Assembly: GCA_945900755.1 (NCBI GenBank)
Contig: CAMDKS010000006.1
Location: forward strand, 1-64,000
Direction of reading: 5' to 3'
Source of the DNA: Bdellovibrio sp. ZAP7
Lineage (GTDB): Bacteria; Bdellovibrionota_B; Oligoflexia; Oligoflexales; RGVZ01
DNA length: 64,000 nt
Shown here piece by piece: positions 33,408 to 43,105 of the stretch (within the stretch, counting starts at the first letter, position 1; each line of letters begins with the position of its first letter). A program made the position numbers and the translations under genes. Under the pieces are notes generated by a model that worked only from the letters and a program-made list of their open reading frames with translations, was not told the DNA's origin and made no database searches.

Positions 33408-34808
33408 TTGCGATTGGGGTGTATTATTATTGATTATATTAAAACTATATTTATGATTTGCTTTTGGGCTTTCTCCTTAAGCTCGACTCTCTATGCAGTA
33501 GATTTGAGTGACGTTACCCAAAAACCAGATCAGATGTTCTTCAACGAATTAGTTGCGCGACTTGGATGTGAAAAGGCATCCGATGTAGTGGCCATGCCAA
33601 AGGGTGGCTATAAAAATTTTCTTGAGACCTTAGAGAAAATGAAAGCAGCTGGCCTTGCACGAGCTGGGCGTTCAGATCGCCTGTCCTCTTGGACTAAAAT
33701 GAACAAGCGTGAATTATTCGACCTGACCGCTATTAAGCAGCAGTGTCCTGCCAATCAAAATCAGCGCGGCATGGCCGATGGCTTGACTGACCTGCTGGCC
33801 CTTGCCCCTGAAGGAATTACAATTTTAAGTTTCGGAGGGTTTGGTAGCCACCGTGTTGCCGAGGGAGCGATTTCCAGAGCTCTTGCGACGTGGGAGTTAT
33901 TGAAGCCTGAACTCATTAGTTCTGGGAAAATTCGTTTACAGAGGATTGAATGCTCGAGTAGTTATTCGCCCGACGAAACATTTTGTGCAAAGGACATGCT
34001 TGCGACCATTGTGCGTCTTGATTCGCAATCGCCAAACCCTGGACGACATAAATATGTGCTGTGGGGATATTCCAAAGGTGGAACAACCGCCATTGAAATG
34101 TTGCGCATAGATACAGCCTTGAGGGAGCGGACCTTGGCCGTTATTAGCGCAGGTTCTCCGATGCAGGGCTCAATGGTGATGGATTCACTCTCGCCGGCGA
34201 TCGAAAATGCAGGCGTAGCGGGTGATCTTTCAGCTGGCGCAAACGCTGCTCGTGGATTGGCGATCCTGCCCTTAATTCAACTTTGGACCAACGACGGGCA
34301 GGCTACCGTTCAAGAGACACTTGATAGTTTTCCTATGTTTCGTGCCGGAGCGCAATCGATGACTGAAAGTGAAAGGGCTCGCTATATTGCCCAAAATTTT
34401 TCTCGAGGTCAATTTTTGCGCGCAGGTGGTAGTAAGATACCCGTCTTTCAAATCGCAGGATTGGTCGACCCAGAACGCCTGAAGCCAGTGTCCGTTTTGA
34501 CTGTGCGCAATGGTAAGCTGGTTCCGGTCGAAGCATCATCCAAAAATCTAGACAAATCTCTGCTAGCGGGACTGTTGACTTCAGGCAAACACCCCATGTC
34601 TGATGCCTGCGTTGCGTTGGAAGAAGCTTTATTACCAGAGTCCTCGGCCCGCGGCGCTGGGCTTGATCCTCATTTTTTAGCTTTTCTTCGTCGTGATCAC
34701 TTAAGCTTGCATTTTCGCGGCTCAAATGCCGAGCCGGCAAAAAATGCGGTAGATCATGCCATTATTGACTCGGCTCTATCGACTATCGCGCGGAGGATCA
34801 TGCCATGA
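33408..34808 (+). CDS. Secreted alpha/beta-hydrolase-like protein
   Basis: A 466-aa protein. A signal peptide ends near an Leu-Tyr-Ala (about residue 30, counting from the TTG at 33408; an ATG at 33453 is the other start). The nucleophile-elbow-like motif GYSKGG (about 223-228) is preceded by a hydrophobic strand (KYVLWGYSKGG), as in alpha/beta hydrolases and lipases. A late His-containing DHLSLHFRG (about 433) could supply the catalytic His. It overlaps the next gene by 4 bp (ATGA), a sign of coupling. I cannot name the substrate; esterase or lipase is inferred from the GxSxG motif alone. Confidence 0.6.
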   Translation: MRLGCIIIDYIKTIFMICFWAFSLSSTLYAVDLSDVTQKPDQMFFNELVARLGCEKASDVVAMPKGGYKNFLETLEKMKAAGLARAGRSDRLSSWTKMNKRELFDLTAIKQQCPANQNQRGMADGLTDLLALAPEGITILSFGGFGSHRVAEGAISRALATWELLKPELISSGKIRLQRIECSSSYSPDETFCAKDMLATIVRLDSQSPNPGRHKYVLWGYSKGGTTAIEMLRIDTALRERTLAVISAGSPMQGSMVMDSLSPAIENAGVAGDLSAGANAARGLAILPLIQLWTNDGQATVQETLDSFPMFRAGAQSMTESERARYIAQNFSRGQFLRAGGSKIPVFQIAGLVDPERLKPVSVLTVRNGKLVPVEASSKNLDKSLLAGLLTSGKHPMSDACVALEEALLPESSARGAGLDPHFLAFLRRDHLSLHFRGSNAEPAKNAVDHAIIDSALSTIARRIMP

Positions 34809-36133
34809 AATCATGTAAGCCTTCGAACTTGGTAGTGGCCTCCAAAACATTTCTATGCGCGAGCCTAATGGTGGTATTGTTTTCCGGCATGACCGAAGCT
34901 GCAACCAATCTTCTGCCTGTGGCCTTCTACAAATTTTCGTCTAATATTCCCGAGCAAAAATCGTCCGTCGTAGCTGAGTCCATCTCACGTCATCTCGCGG
35001 CGACGTTGGTGGACGTTTACGCGACCGAGATAATCGGAGCCAGTTCCTCTTTTTCACCAAAATTGGATCTTGCGGTGATCGGCAGTGCGACCTATGGGAT
35101 TTCGGAGCTAGATATAGCGATGGAAAAAAGCGTGATGCCTGAAGTGGCTCCGATTCTAAAAACATTAGCTTCAGACGAGAAAGCGACCTTTGCCATCGAA
35201 ATTTATTGGGCTGATGCGGAAACGATAGCTACCCTTCCTGCAGACTCTAGGATTGGACCAGGAATTATTGAAGCGATGCAATTGACAGGCAATGCCACGG
35301 CAGCAAGATTAATCGCTCAGCATTGGGTTGACATTGATGAGGTGGATCCGTCAGGAACTATTCGCGCAGCACTTTTTTCAACCAAAATACTTCGTCAATT
35401 GAGGGCCGAATACCCAGAGCAATGGATTCCCTTTAAGAGCGACCTTACCGTCACCATTGATCGCGGAGGAATTGGCCTAAATATATTTTCCCTAATGCTT
35501 CCAGATTTTTTCATGAAGGGCTTACATAAGACTCAACCAGGTGTCATTCTCGATGAGCTCGTGTATGCGCCTTCGACAACTAATGCCTATATTGACGTCG
35601 CCAAACTATCTATTAAGCGACAGTACACTGCGCGTCCATCCGATGGATCGAACGCGATGCATGTGGCCTTTGGAGCATGGGATGAATCAAAATTTTCAAC
35701 CTGCAAAAGTGACAAATGTCTTGCGTCAGTTGACCGAGTGCCCACGTTACACGCGCGAGTCAATTTTACCGCAACGAGTTGGTGGGGGAGTCTTGTCGGA
35801 TGGTTCAGATCTTGGATCATCTCAAAAGTTGATTTGAGAATCATGCTTCAGGATATCTGGCTAACGTGTGATCGTGAGACTCAAGAGTTATCCGTTGATC
35901 CATCAAAGAGTATCATTCCAATTGCCTTGACGACAGACGAGGCCTTTGGTTCAGGAGCGGCGTACATGCTCAAAAACAGCACGACGTCTCTCGGCTTTAA
36001 TTTCTATGAGATGTTCGTTGGCACTCAAGTGACTTCAGGACTTTCAGCTGACCTAAATAACAGTGTCCGAGCAGCCGACCTTGCGTTGTCAGAATCCATC
36101 GCGAACGCACTCAATCATATTGTGCAGCCCTAA
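34805..36133 (+). CDS. Secreted hypothetical protein, partner of the hydrolase-like protein
   Basis: A 442-aa protein with a clear signal peptide (Lys near the start, hydrophobic core, cleavage after about residue 29 near Thr-Glu-Ala). The rest is of mixed alpha/beta character, with many Ala, Ser and Thr and few Cys, and shows no motif I recognise. Its start codon overlaps the stop of the hydrolase-like gene, so the two are translationally coupled and probably act together outside the cytoplasm. It could be a chaperone or adaptor for the hydrolase. That is a guess. No homologous family known to me. Confidence 0.6.
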   Translation: MKSCKPSNLVVASKTFLCASLMVVLFSGMTEAATNLLPVAFYKFSSNIPEQKSSVVAESISRHLAATLVDVYATEIIGASSSFSPKLDLAVIGSATYGISELDIAMEKSVMPEVAPILKTLASDEKATFAIEIYWADAETIATLPADSRIGPGIIEAMQLTGNATAARLIAQHWVDIDEVDPSGTIRAALFSTKILRQLRAEYPEQWIPFKSDLTVTIDRGGIGLNIFSLMLPDFFMKGLHKTQPGVILDELVYAPSTTNAYIDVAKLSIKRQYTARPSDGSNAMHVAFGAWDESKFSTCKSDKCLASVDRVPTLHARVNFTATSWWGSLVGWFRSWIISKVDLRIMLQDIWLTCDRETQELSVDPSKSIIPIALTTDEAFGSGAAYMLKNSTTSLGFNFYEMFVGTQVTSGLSADLNNSVRAADLALSESIANALNHIVQP

Positions 36134-36174
36134 GAGTGCATCTGGGCGAAATGACACGACGACCGGCACCGACC

Positions 36175-36234
36175 TTGACTTCCATTTCCATAATGCTATT
36201 ATAAAATTGGCAGCTAAAATTACAATAGCATTAT
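36175..36234 (+). promoter_or_regulatory. Promoter with overlapping inverted-repeat operator
   Basis: TTGACT (36175-36180), a 16-bp spacer and TATTAT (36197-36202) resemble a sigma-70 promoter. An 11-bp perfect inverted repeat (arms 36190-36200 and 36224-36234, outer bases ATAATGCTATT) spans the -10 region and the ribosome-binding region. This is the usual layout for repressor binding. The gene controlled is the ATPase at 36254. Confidence 0.6.
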
Positions 36235-36253
36235 GAAAGTGGAGGATCGACAT

Positions 36254-37429
36254 ATGACTGAATTCAAAAGATATCTCCAGATGCCTGAGGACTCGTTTCT
36301 TTTGATGGGACCGCGTGGTACGGGTAAATCGACATGGATTGAAGCCAATGTACCCTCGTCACTTACTATTGATTTGTTAGAAAGCGACCGTTACTTGGAG
36401 CTTTCATCCAAGCCCGCCATTTTGCGCCAACTGGCTTCCCCACTGAAACAAGGTGACTGGATTGTGATTGATGAAATTCAGAAGATTCCGGGGCTACTAG
36501 ATGAGGTTCATTGGCTTTATCAGAAAAAAAAATTGCGCTTTGCGATCACAGGATCAAGCGCTCGAAAACTTAAAAAGTCTCAAGCAAATTTATTGGCAGG
36601 TAGATTATTAGATATAAAGTTTTTTCCGCTGGTTTATCCAGAATTTGGTGATGGTTTTGACTTGTCTGATTGTCTCAATTTTGGCTGTTTACCCGGCGTA
36701 GCGTCGTCATACAAGAAATCTGTAGGCATGCTATCTAGTTATTTATCCACATACATTCGACAAGAATTACTCGAAGAAGCCATTATTCGCAAACTGGATC
36801 CCTTTCGGCGATTTATTGATGCAGTGGGCACAATCAATGGACAACTGTTAAATAAGGAAAATATTGCTAGGGAAAGCGGTGTGAAGAGACCAACTATCGA
36901 TCACTATTTCAGTATTCTTGAGGATACCTTGATGGGTGGGTATTTGGAGGCTTATTGTCCCGGATATAAATCCAAGGAAGTTACCCATCCAAAATTCTAT
37001 CTTTTTGATACAGGGGTGGTTCGGGCCTGTGCAGGGCTTCTTAACCAAGGCCTGGAATCAGAATATCTGGGATTTATGTTTGAAACATTCATCTTGGCGC
37101 AGATCCGTGCATTCTTAAGCTACAACTTTAAGTATTTCCCTCTTTATCACTATTCAATTAGCGGGAGTTATGACATTGATTTTGTGGTGATGACAAAAAA
37201 GCCCGTCATGGCAAAAAAGGGAAGTTTTGTTAATATTGAGGTCAAATATGGATCAAAGTTTCGTCCCGACTGGCTCAAGGGTTTAAAGGATTTTAAAGCT
37301 GTTGCGCACAAACAAGACGTATCTTCACACATTGTCTATACAGGTAGAGATCTTATGAAATTGGATGACATTACTGTCTGGCCAGTTGCCCAGTTTTTAC
37401 AAGCATTATTTGAAGGTAATATTCTTTAA
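36254..37429 (+). CDS. AAA ATPase, DUF4143 family
   Basis: A 391-aa protein of the AAA_14/DUF4143 family. Walker A is MGPRGTGKST (about residue 20), Walker B-like is WIVIDEIQKI (about 75), and a sensor-like AITGSSARKLKK lies near 102. The C-terminal half has the DUF4143 pattern: a winged-helix-like stretch with NKENIARESGVKRPTIDHYF (about 205), then a PD-(D/E)XK-like strand end (DIDFVVM and NIEVKYG). GTGGAGGA lies 6 nt before the ATG at 36254. This widespread family has no settled function. A paralogue is at 62208-63458. Confidence 0.88.
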   Translation: MTEFKRYLQMPEDSFLLMGPRGTGKSTWIEANVPSSLTIDLLESDRYLELSSKPAILRQLASPLKQGDWIVIDEIQKIPGLLDEVHWLYQKKKLRFAITGSSARKLKKSQANLLAGRLLDIKFFPLVYPEFGDGFDLSDCLNFGCLPGVASSYKKSVGMLSSYLSTYIRQELLEEAIIRKLDPFRRFIDAVGTINGQLLNKENIARESGVKRPTIDHYFSILEDTLMGGYLEAYCPGYKSKEVTHPKFYLFDTGVVRACAGLLNQGLESEYLGFMFETFILAQIRAFLSYNFKYFPLYHYSISGSYDIDFVVMTKKPVMAKKGSFVNIEVKYGSKFRPDWLKGLKDFKAVAHKQDVSSHIVYTGRDLMKLDDITVWPVAQFLQALFEGNIL

Positions 37430-37557
37430 TTGCCCAAAACCTTCATTATTTTGCTTCTTACGAAGAGTCCGCCAGGTAAAAGCCGCCGAAGCTGCGACCA
37501 TTAGCCAGATGCCTATTACAAAAATCAATTTTGTACAATGTTTTACAATGAAGAACC

Positions 37558-38823
37558 TCAGACATGCTGCGGACACGGCGTTTTGCAAGCACTCACTGAT
37601 AGAACACAATCTTTTGCGACCAATACTAGAGTCCAAAGAGTCAGTGCAAACACAAATTCGCTGTCTTGTAGTGTGTTCTGGGTGATGCTACTGAGGACAA
37701 TAACGGCGAACAAAGCCCATAGGCCTCGCTTCACGACCAAAGTATTCCTTGCGACTCGCGCCCACGAAAATGTCCAGACCAATGCGCCAAGCAGTCCCAG
37801 TAATCCGTAGTCCGCAGCAAACTGCAAATAAGAATTGTGGGCTAGCGTAATCGTGTCATTTACCCCAGCAGCTAAATAATAGGAGGATATTGAATCGCGA
37901 CTTGCTCCTGGGCCGAGGCCATGAAACATGTGGTCTACAAAGACCCGCCAGTGAACACTCCAGTGGACAAGGCGCATATCTCCACCAATATTGGCCGTTG
38001 CAAGCTCCAGATAGCGAGAAAAAACTCCGTTAAACCAACAAAAAAGAATCGCGATAGTAAGTGAGATGGCTATTTTTTTCCAATGTGTCCTAAAACTTTT
38101 GAATGGAAAAAGGATGGGGCACGCCAACAGTGCTGTTAGCTGTGGGCCACGCGATCCCGACAAGGCCAAAAGTAGAGCGGAACAAATGATACCCGAAAGC
38201 CAAGCATTTTTTTCCCACTTGGAATCAGCGAGGCGATAAAGTGTCAAACAGGAGACCAATGATAACGCCAAACAAAAACCTAGCGTCAATGGGTGCCCCA
38301 CTAGGCCGCTAATTCGATAAACACCATATGCAAAGCGACCCTCGCCAAGTGAGCTATAGAATCCATGATTCCAGTCAATCCCATATTGACGTTGTGCCAT
38401 GCAATAGATTCCGTGGACGGAGGACGCTGCCCCGTAAGAATATGCGAACGCCTTTAACAAATATTTTGTAGCGGCTAAACGCCACATAAAACAACTATAC
38501 CCGAACCAGAGGACGACGTATTTTACACCAAAATGGACAAGCCCATGTCTAGCGGCCTTCAGATCAACGGCCTCGGAGTCAAGGGCTGCCCAAACTCCAG
38601 CGATGATTAGCAATCCCCAAAAAATCAAGGCAGATATCGAAATAGGCCTTAAAATCTGGTAAAAATCTCTTTTAGCTGCTAACGATGGAGGCGATAAAAT
38701 CTCTTTCCTCAAAATGAGCGTTGCCATGAGCATCCAAATTCCAACCACATACCCAGAAAAGACTGGCGTGAACATGGCTAAGGCCGATAACATAACAAGT
38801 ATGATATTCACTTTTTTCAACAA
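37558..38823 (-). CDS. O-antigen ligase/polymerase-like membrane protein
   Basis: A 421-aa polytopic protein with about 11 hydrophobic segments. The Wzy_C/O-antigen-ligase pattern is visible: LALSGSRGPQLTALL (about 225-240) and a large periplasmic loop with HGLGPGASRDS (about 315). The loop continues with LAHNSYLQFAADYGLLGLL (about 345-363), including the His often essential in WaaL-type ligases. Such proteins join O-antigen to lipid A-core or polymerise glycans. No other polysaccharide genes are near. A decayed partial copy lies at 33035-33154. It starts 31 bp from a divergent outer-membrane-like gene. Confidence 0.85.
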   Translation of the reverse strand: MLKKVNIILVMLSALAMFTPVFSGYVVGIWMLMATLILRKEILSPPSLAAKRDFYQILRPISISALIFWGLLIIAGVWAALDSEAVDLKAARHGLVHFGVKYVVLWFGYSCFMWRLAATKYLLKAFAYSYGAASSVHGIYCMAQRQYGIDWNHGFYSSLGEGRFAYGVYRISGLVGHPLTLGFCLALSLVSCLTLYRLADSKWEKNAWLSGIICSALLLALSGSRGPQLTALLACPILFPFKSFRTHWKKIAISLTIAILFCWFNGVFSRYLELATANIGGDMRLVHWSVHWRVFVDHMFHGLGPGASRDSISSYYLAAGVNDTITLAHNSYLQFAADYGLLGLLGALVWTFSWARVARNTLVVKRGLWALFAVIVLSSITQNTLQDSEFVFALTLWTLVLVAKDCVLSVSACKTPCPQHV

Positions 38824-38854
38824 ATTACTTCCAGCAAAAAAAAGCCAATTTAAA

Positions 38855-39475
38855 ATGGGTCATTGTATCTACGCCTATTCTACAATGTTTTTTACATTTG
38901 CATTGCTATTAAATGTTTGGTCGACGGCAGCTTGGGGCGAAGAGGCCAATTCAGCCCTTTTGCTCGAAACCGCCAATTATGAAGTTGCGCCAATGGCCTT
39001 TGCTCCGAATTACATCGGACTAATAGTTAATCAAAATCATCCATGGAGCTATGGCCAGAGGACTTGGGCAAAGGGAGGCCCGTCTTTTGGCGCCGAATAC
39101 CGATTCTTTTATAAGGATTCTTGGACACTCGCAATTTCTTTGGGATTTAAAAAACTCGTAGATTCAGAAGGCAATGATAAATCATTGCTCAGCCAATCTC
39201 AGGAAAGTATGCGGATCATTCGCCTGTATCACCCATTGTACCTGGGTGTAGGTGGGAAATTTTCCCTCTACTCGCCAGTTCGTAAAATTACTCTTCCCTA
39301 TGAGCGAGATGATACGCGAGCCATCGATAATGGTGTCTCACTTTGTCTCTCCGCACTTTGGCTAGCGACTCCGCGCATGACGATGGTGATGACAGTGAGT
39401 CGTTGGAGATCCCTGTCGACCACCAAAAGGCAGGGGCTTGAGGTGTCGATATCCAGTCTTTATAGATTCCGCTAG
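38855..39475 (+). CDS. Outer-membrane-like secreted protein
   Basis: A 206-aa protein with a signal peptide (cleavage near Ala-Ala-Trp-Gly, about residue 28) and a body of alternating polar and hydrophobic residues with Tyr/Trp/Phe girdles, ending SLYRFR, like a short outer-membrane beta barrel. The frame is open from 38714, but the ATG at 38855 gives a sensible signal peptide and does not overlap the divergent gene. It ends 4 bp before the ruvB stop (convergent). No specific family recognised. Confidence 0.6.
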   Translation: MGHCIYAYSTMFFTFALLLNVWSTAAWGEEANSALLLETANYEVAPMAFAPNYIGLIVNQNHPWSYGQRTWAKGGPSFGAEYRFFYKDSWTLAISLGFKKLVDSEGNDKSLLSQSQESMRIIRLYHPLYLGVGGKFSLYSPVRKITLPYERDDTRAIDNGVSLCLSALWLATPRMTMVMTVSRWRSLSTTKRQGLEVSISSLYRFR

Positions 39476-39479
39476 GATT

Positions 39480-40517
39480 TTAGAGTGATGGACTATTGGT
39501 GTCTAAATACTTAATCGCTGTGTTCGTTAAAACCCGCCCACGAGGCGTTCTAGCAATGAACCCTCGGTATACTAAATAAGGCTCATAGACGTCCTCTATC
39601 GTGTCACGATCTTCATTTATGGTAACCGCAAGGGTTTCTATTCCCACTGGGCCGCCATCGTATTGGTTCTGCATAACCTGAAGAATGCGTCGATCAACAC
39701 GATCAAGGCCCGAGGCGTCGATGCCTTGCCGAGTCAGTGCCAGATCTGCTATTTGGTCATCGATGCAGGCAAGCTCTGCCATGTCTGCAAAATCTGCGAC
39801 ACGCCGCAGTAAACGATTGGCGAGTCGAGGTGTTCCACGACTCCTGCGGGCGATCTCTAACGCCGCCGCATCGGACAGTTGAAAGCCAAGGATGCTAGCC
39901 GACCGAAAGAGAATTTTTTTCAGAGCCATTGGGTCATAAAAATCAAGGCGTTCTTGAATGCCAAAGCGGCTAAGAAGGGGTCTTGAGATTAAGGACAGTC
40001 GCGTCGTAGCACCAGCTAGTGTAAACGGTGCTACGTCCATTCGAACGCTTCGCGCAGAGGCTCCTTGCCCAATAATTATGTCGATGACGAAGTCTTCCAT
40101 GGCACTATACAGCACCTCCTCGACCTTCACGGAAAGGCGATGAATTTCGTCTATAAACAATAACGTCCCAGGCTCAAGTCCGGTTAATATGCCGGCAAGA
40201 TCTCCAGGTTTATCGATGGCTGGCCCACTTGTCGCAAGGAATGGAACGCCAAGCTCGTTGGCAATAATGTTCGCAAGTGTCGTTTTACCGAGGCCGGGTG
40301 CGCCATGGAGAATCACGTGATCAAGGGGTTTGCTGCGTTTGCAAGCCGCGCCAACATACACTTCCAGATTTTTTTTGACTTCATCTTGTCCTGGATAATC
40401 ATCAAAACTGGAAGGGCGAATCGACGGGGCGCGTTCTTGTAGCTCTAAATCCTCCCGAGTTTCGTCGGCAACAGAAAGGCGAGAAATCTGGACATTGGTT
40501 GTTCTAGTAATTTCCAT
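39480..40517 (-). CDS. ruvB: Holliday junction branch-migration ATPase RuvB
   Basis: A 345-aa AAA+ motor that, with RuvA, migrates Holliday junctions during recombinational repair. Seen are the N-terminal RPSSFDDYPGQDEVKKNL, Walker A HGAPGLGKTTLA (about 70-82), GPAIDKPGDLAGIL, Walker B LFIDEIHRL and a sensor segment. The arginine-finger region and the C-terminal winged helix (ending TPRGRVLT) complete the family. It follows ruvA by 3 bp. A RuvC gene is not in the window. Confidence 0.97.
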   Translation of the reverse strand: MEITRTTNVQISRLSVADETREDLELQERAPSIRPSSFDDYPGQDEVKKNLEVYVGAACKRSKPLDHVILHGAPGLGKTTLANIIANELGVPFLATSGPAIDKPGDLAGILTGLEPGTLLFIDEIHRLSVKVEEVLYSAMEDFVIDIIIGQGASARSVRMDVAPFTLAGATTRLSLISRPLLSRFGIQERLDFYDPMALKKILFRSASILGFQLSDAAALEIARRSRGTPRLANRLLRRVADFADMAELACIDDQIADLALTRQGIDASGLDRVDRRILQVMQNQYDGGPVGIETLAVTINEDRDTIEDVYEPYLVYRGFIARTPRGRVLTNTAIKYLDTNSPSL

Positions 40518-40520
40518 TTA

Positions 40521-41216
40521 TTAAGTGCCTACTGACATTCCGTCTCGAAGCGATTTTAAGGCGCTCTTTAAGACTGTTTGGAACTCTTTTTTTAGGCTTG
40601 AATCTGTTTCACGAATGATTCCTGCTAAAATCGGATTGATTTCCTTGTCCTTGTAACCAAGATTTGTCAGAGCACTTCGCACATCTGAGACCACGGCCTC
40701 CAATTGATCAGCCTCCGCGTCAAGGCCATCTATATCTGACATGGCTGAGTACGGGCGCCCTCGGCCGGCCTCTCCGTAATTTATGGAGGTTATCGTTGGG
40801 GCTGCAAAACTAAGTTTTTCCATTTTAGGTTTAAGATCAAGAATGAGTTTTTCGGCTGTTCGTCGCCCAATTCCTGGCACGGATTCAAGCAAGCCAATTT
40901 TATTTTGCAAGACCGTTTGGCGCAGAGTTCTGGCATCTAGTGTTGATAGGATGGCCAAGGCAATTCTTGGTCCAATTCCACTTACTGAGCGCAACATCAT
41001 AAAGGCTTGGCGATCTTCAAATGTCAAAAATCCAAAAAGGCGTAAGGCATCCTCGCGAACATACGTATCAACCCAGACCGATATTGGCTGGCCGGGTGCG
41101 GGTGCTTCGCAAAGTGCGCTTAAGGGCATTTCAACACCGTAACCGACACCATTGATATCAATAATGAGGGAGCCGGGAAGGCGAGAGAAAACTTTTCCAG
41201 ATAGATGTTCAATCAT
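40521..41216 (-). CDS. ruvA: Holliday junction-binding protein RuvA
   Basis: A 231-aa DNA-binding protein that targets RuvB to four-way junctions. Seen are the N-terminal OB-fold (MIEHLSGKVF and DINGVGYGVEMP), two helix-hairpin-helix motifs (SVSGIGPRIALAIL and SVPGIGRRTAEKLI) and a flexible linker. The C-terminal domain III contacts RuvB (about 185-230). The linker is longer than usual. AGAGG precedes the ATG. It lies 38 bp after the HAMP-like membrane-protein gene and directly before ruvB. Confidence 0.96.
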   Translation of the reverse strand: MIEHLSGKVFSRLPGSLIIDINGVGYGVEMPLSALCEAPAPGQPISVWVDTYVREDALRLFGFLTFEDRQAFMMLRSVSGIGPRIALAILSTLDARTLRQTVLQNKIGLLESVPGIGRRTAEKLILDLKPKMEKLSFAAPTITSINYGEAGRGRPYSAMSDIDGLDAEADQLEAVVSDVRSALTNLGYKDKEINPILAGIIRETDSSLKKEFQTVLKSALKSLRDGMSVGT

Positions 41217-41254
41217 TTTAGCGACCTCTTCTATTAGTCAGTACTCATTTTTAG

Positions 41255-41797
41255 CTACTTGCTCTCAATACGTTGAGACATTTTAGTCATAAGGCGCTCA
41301 ACTCCTGCGATAAGGAAATCTCGTTCGCCAATCTCGTTGGTGGGAGCCATGAGTTGCGCTTTGATTTGTTCAAGTTGTTCCAAATCTTGTTTTACCGTGG
41401 ACACTAGTCCTTCGCTTAATTCGTTAACGTGACGCACGATGATTTGCAGATCATCGCCCTCCCGTTGTCTCATTTCAATTTTCCATTTTCCAGTCTCAAT
41501 GAGGCGCAGGTATTTGATTAAACTAAACATTGGCCCCGCAACTTTATGCGTTAGCACAATGCCAAAGAGCATCTGAAAAACAGCATTGATTATGGCCGCG
41601 ACAAAGATACAGGCAAAAATTGGCCAAGGTAAAAAGAAACCAACCGTTATAATTTTGAACTGAAATAGTGGGAATAATAGGAGAATTGCCGTGATGGCGG
41701 TCGAGATGAATCCCGCAACTAGTCCTGCCCCAGTGTATCGGAGTTGAAAATCTCGGTTTACGAGCCAAATTTTTTTTGCATTTACACGTTGAGTCAT
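41255..41797 (-). CDS. Membrane protein with HAMP-like domain
   Basis: A 180-aa protein with two transmembrane helices (about 22-50 and 56-85). The second is followed by a HAMP-like stretch (LTHKVAGPMFSLIKYLRLIETGKW, split here: LTHKVAGPMFSLIKYL then RLIETGKW) and a long helical C-terminus. There is no kinase, methyl-accepting or cyclase domain. Similar stand-alone HAMP-like proteins occur in Bdellovibrio-like bacteria, as far as I recall. Weak upstream site. It lies between metK and ruvA in the same orientation. Function unknown; signal relay is inferred from the domain only. Confidence 0.7.
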   Translation of the reverse strand: MTQRVNAKKIWLVNRDFQLRYTGAGLVAGFISTAITAILLLFPLFQFKIITVGFFLPWPIFACIFVAAIINAVFQMLFGIVLTHKVAGPMFSLIKYLRLIETGKWKIEMRQREGDDLQIIVRHVNELSEGLVSTVKQDLEQLEQIKAQLMAPTNEIGERDFLIAGVERLMTKMSQRIESK

Positions 41798-41877
41798 AGA
41801 ATTACTATAGCGGTTATGCGGCTGTGGCCCAAGCCTAATCTTCGGTCAAATCGAACGTGGATGAGAGGCACAAAAAT

Positions 41878-41920
41878 GCGCACGTTTTTTAAGCTAGATT
41901 TTGGCCTAAAAAACGTGCGC
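41878..41920 (-). terminator. Rho-independent terminator after metK
   Basis: A 14-bp perfect stem (41878-41891 with 41907-41920) around a 15-nt loop. Read on the minus strand it is followed by ATTTTTG, a short T-run. It follows the metK stop by about 20 bp. Confidence 0.85.
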
Positions 41921-41941
41921 CTATTGTCTCAATTCTGCCGA

Positions 41942-43105
41942 CTATTTAAGAGCGGCTTTGAGGGCGTCAACTTTGTCAAGACGCTCCCAAGGGAACTCAT
42001 CACGACCAAAGTGACCGTACGCTGCCGTAGGGCGGTAGATCGGACGAAGGAGGTCAAACGTCTCGACTATGCCGCGAGGTTTGCAATTGAACACTTTGCG
42101 TGTCGCATCAGCAAGTTGAACTGGTGTGTATTTGCTTGTGCCGTAGCAGTCTACGAAAATAGAAACGGGCTCAGCCACGCCAATGGCGTAAGCTAACTGC
42201 ACGAGACATTTCTGAGCGATTCCTGCCGCAACGAAATTCTTGGCGATGTAACGCGCCATGTAGGCTGCAGATCGATCAACCTTGGTTGGATCCTTTCCTG
42301 AGAATGCTCCGCCGCCGTGGGCGCCGTGGCCGCCGTAGCTGTCGACAATGATCTTACGGCCAGTTAGACCGCAATCTCCTTGTGGTCCGCCAATAACGAA
42401 ACGACCAGTTGGATTGATAAAGTATTTTGTGTTTTTGAGAAGGTCTGCTGGAATTGTTTTTTTGATGCAGTTTTCAATCACATATTCTTCTAATTTTTTG
42501 TGAGACACATCTGGAGCATGTTGAGTTGAGATAACAACAGTCTCGATGCGATTTAGTTTTCCAGCCTTGTACTCAGCTGTTACTTGGCTCTTAGCGTCTG
42601 GACGAAGAAAGTTTACGTCCTTCGTGCGGCGAAGGCCACTAAGGTGTTTGAGTAGCTGATGGCTGTAGCTAATCGTTGCAGGCATCAATTCTTTTGTTTC
42701 ATTTACTGCATAGCCAAACATCATTCCTTGATCGCCTGCACCCTGCTCATGTCCAGCAACTTCGGTGACGCCTTGAGAAATGTCTGGGGACTGTTCTTCA
42801 ATCGCAGTGATGACTCCGCAGCTCTTGGAGTCGAAGCCGAGTTCGCCATCGGTGTAACCAATTTCAGCGACAACAGCGCGTGCGATGTTTGCGTAGTCTA
42901 CTCGGGCTTTCGTGGTGATTTCACCAGCGATAACCACAAGGCCAGTTTTCACAAGTGTTTCACAGGCAACGCGGCTGTATTTGTCTTGCGCAAGAAGCGC
43001 GTCGAGAATTCCATCGGAAATCTGATCGGCGATTTTATCTGGATGACCTTCGCTCACAGATTCAGATGTAAATAGGTAGTCGGAGTGATTCATACTTGAT
43101 GACAT
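41942..43105 (-). CDS. metK: S-adenosylmethionine synthetase
   Basis: A 387-aa enzyme that makes S-adenosylmethionine from methionine and ATP. Family signatures are [20 protein letters not shown] near the N-terminus (with its His for the triphosphate), [12 protein letters not shown] (about 120), [17 protein letters not shown] and [19 protein letters not shown] (about 255). Length and order are standard. The ATG overlaps the truB stop as TAATG, with GAGG upstream, so it is translated with the infB operon. No SAM riboswitch is visible ahead of it. SAM made here would feed RsmA and methionine salvage. Confidence 0.98.
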   Translation of the reverse strand: MSSSMNHSDYLFTSESVSEGHPDKIADQISDGILDALLAQDKYSRVACETLVKTGLVVIAGEITTKARVDYANIARAVVAEIGYTDGELGFDSKSCGVITAIEEQSPDISQGVTEVAGHEQGAGDQGMMFGYAVNETKELMPATISYSHQLLKHLSGLRRTKDVNFLRPDAKSQVTAEYKAGKLNRIETVVISTQHAPDVSHKKLEEYVIENCIKKTIPADLLKNTKYFINPTGRFVIGGPQGDCGLTGRKIIVDSYGGHGAHGGGAFSGKDPTKVDRSAAYMARYIAKNFVAAGIAQKCLVQLAYAIGVAEPVSIFVDCYGTSKYTPVQLADATRKVFNCKPRGIVETFDLLRPIYRPTAAYGHFGRDEFPWERLDKVDALKAALK

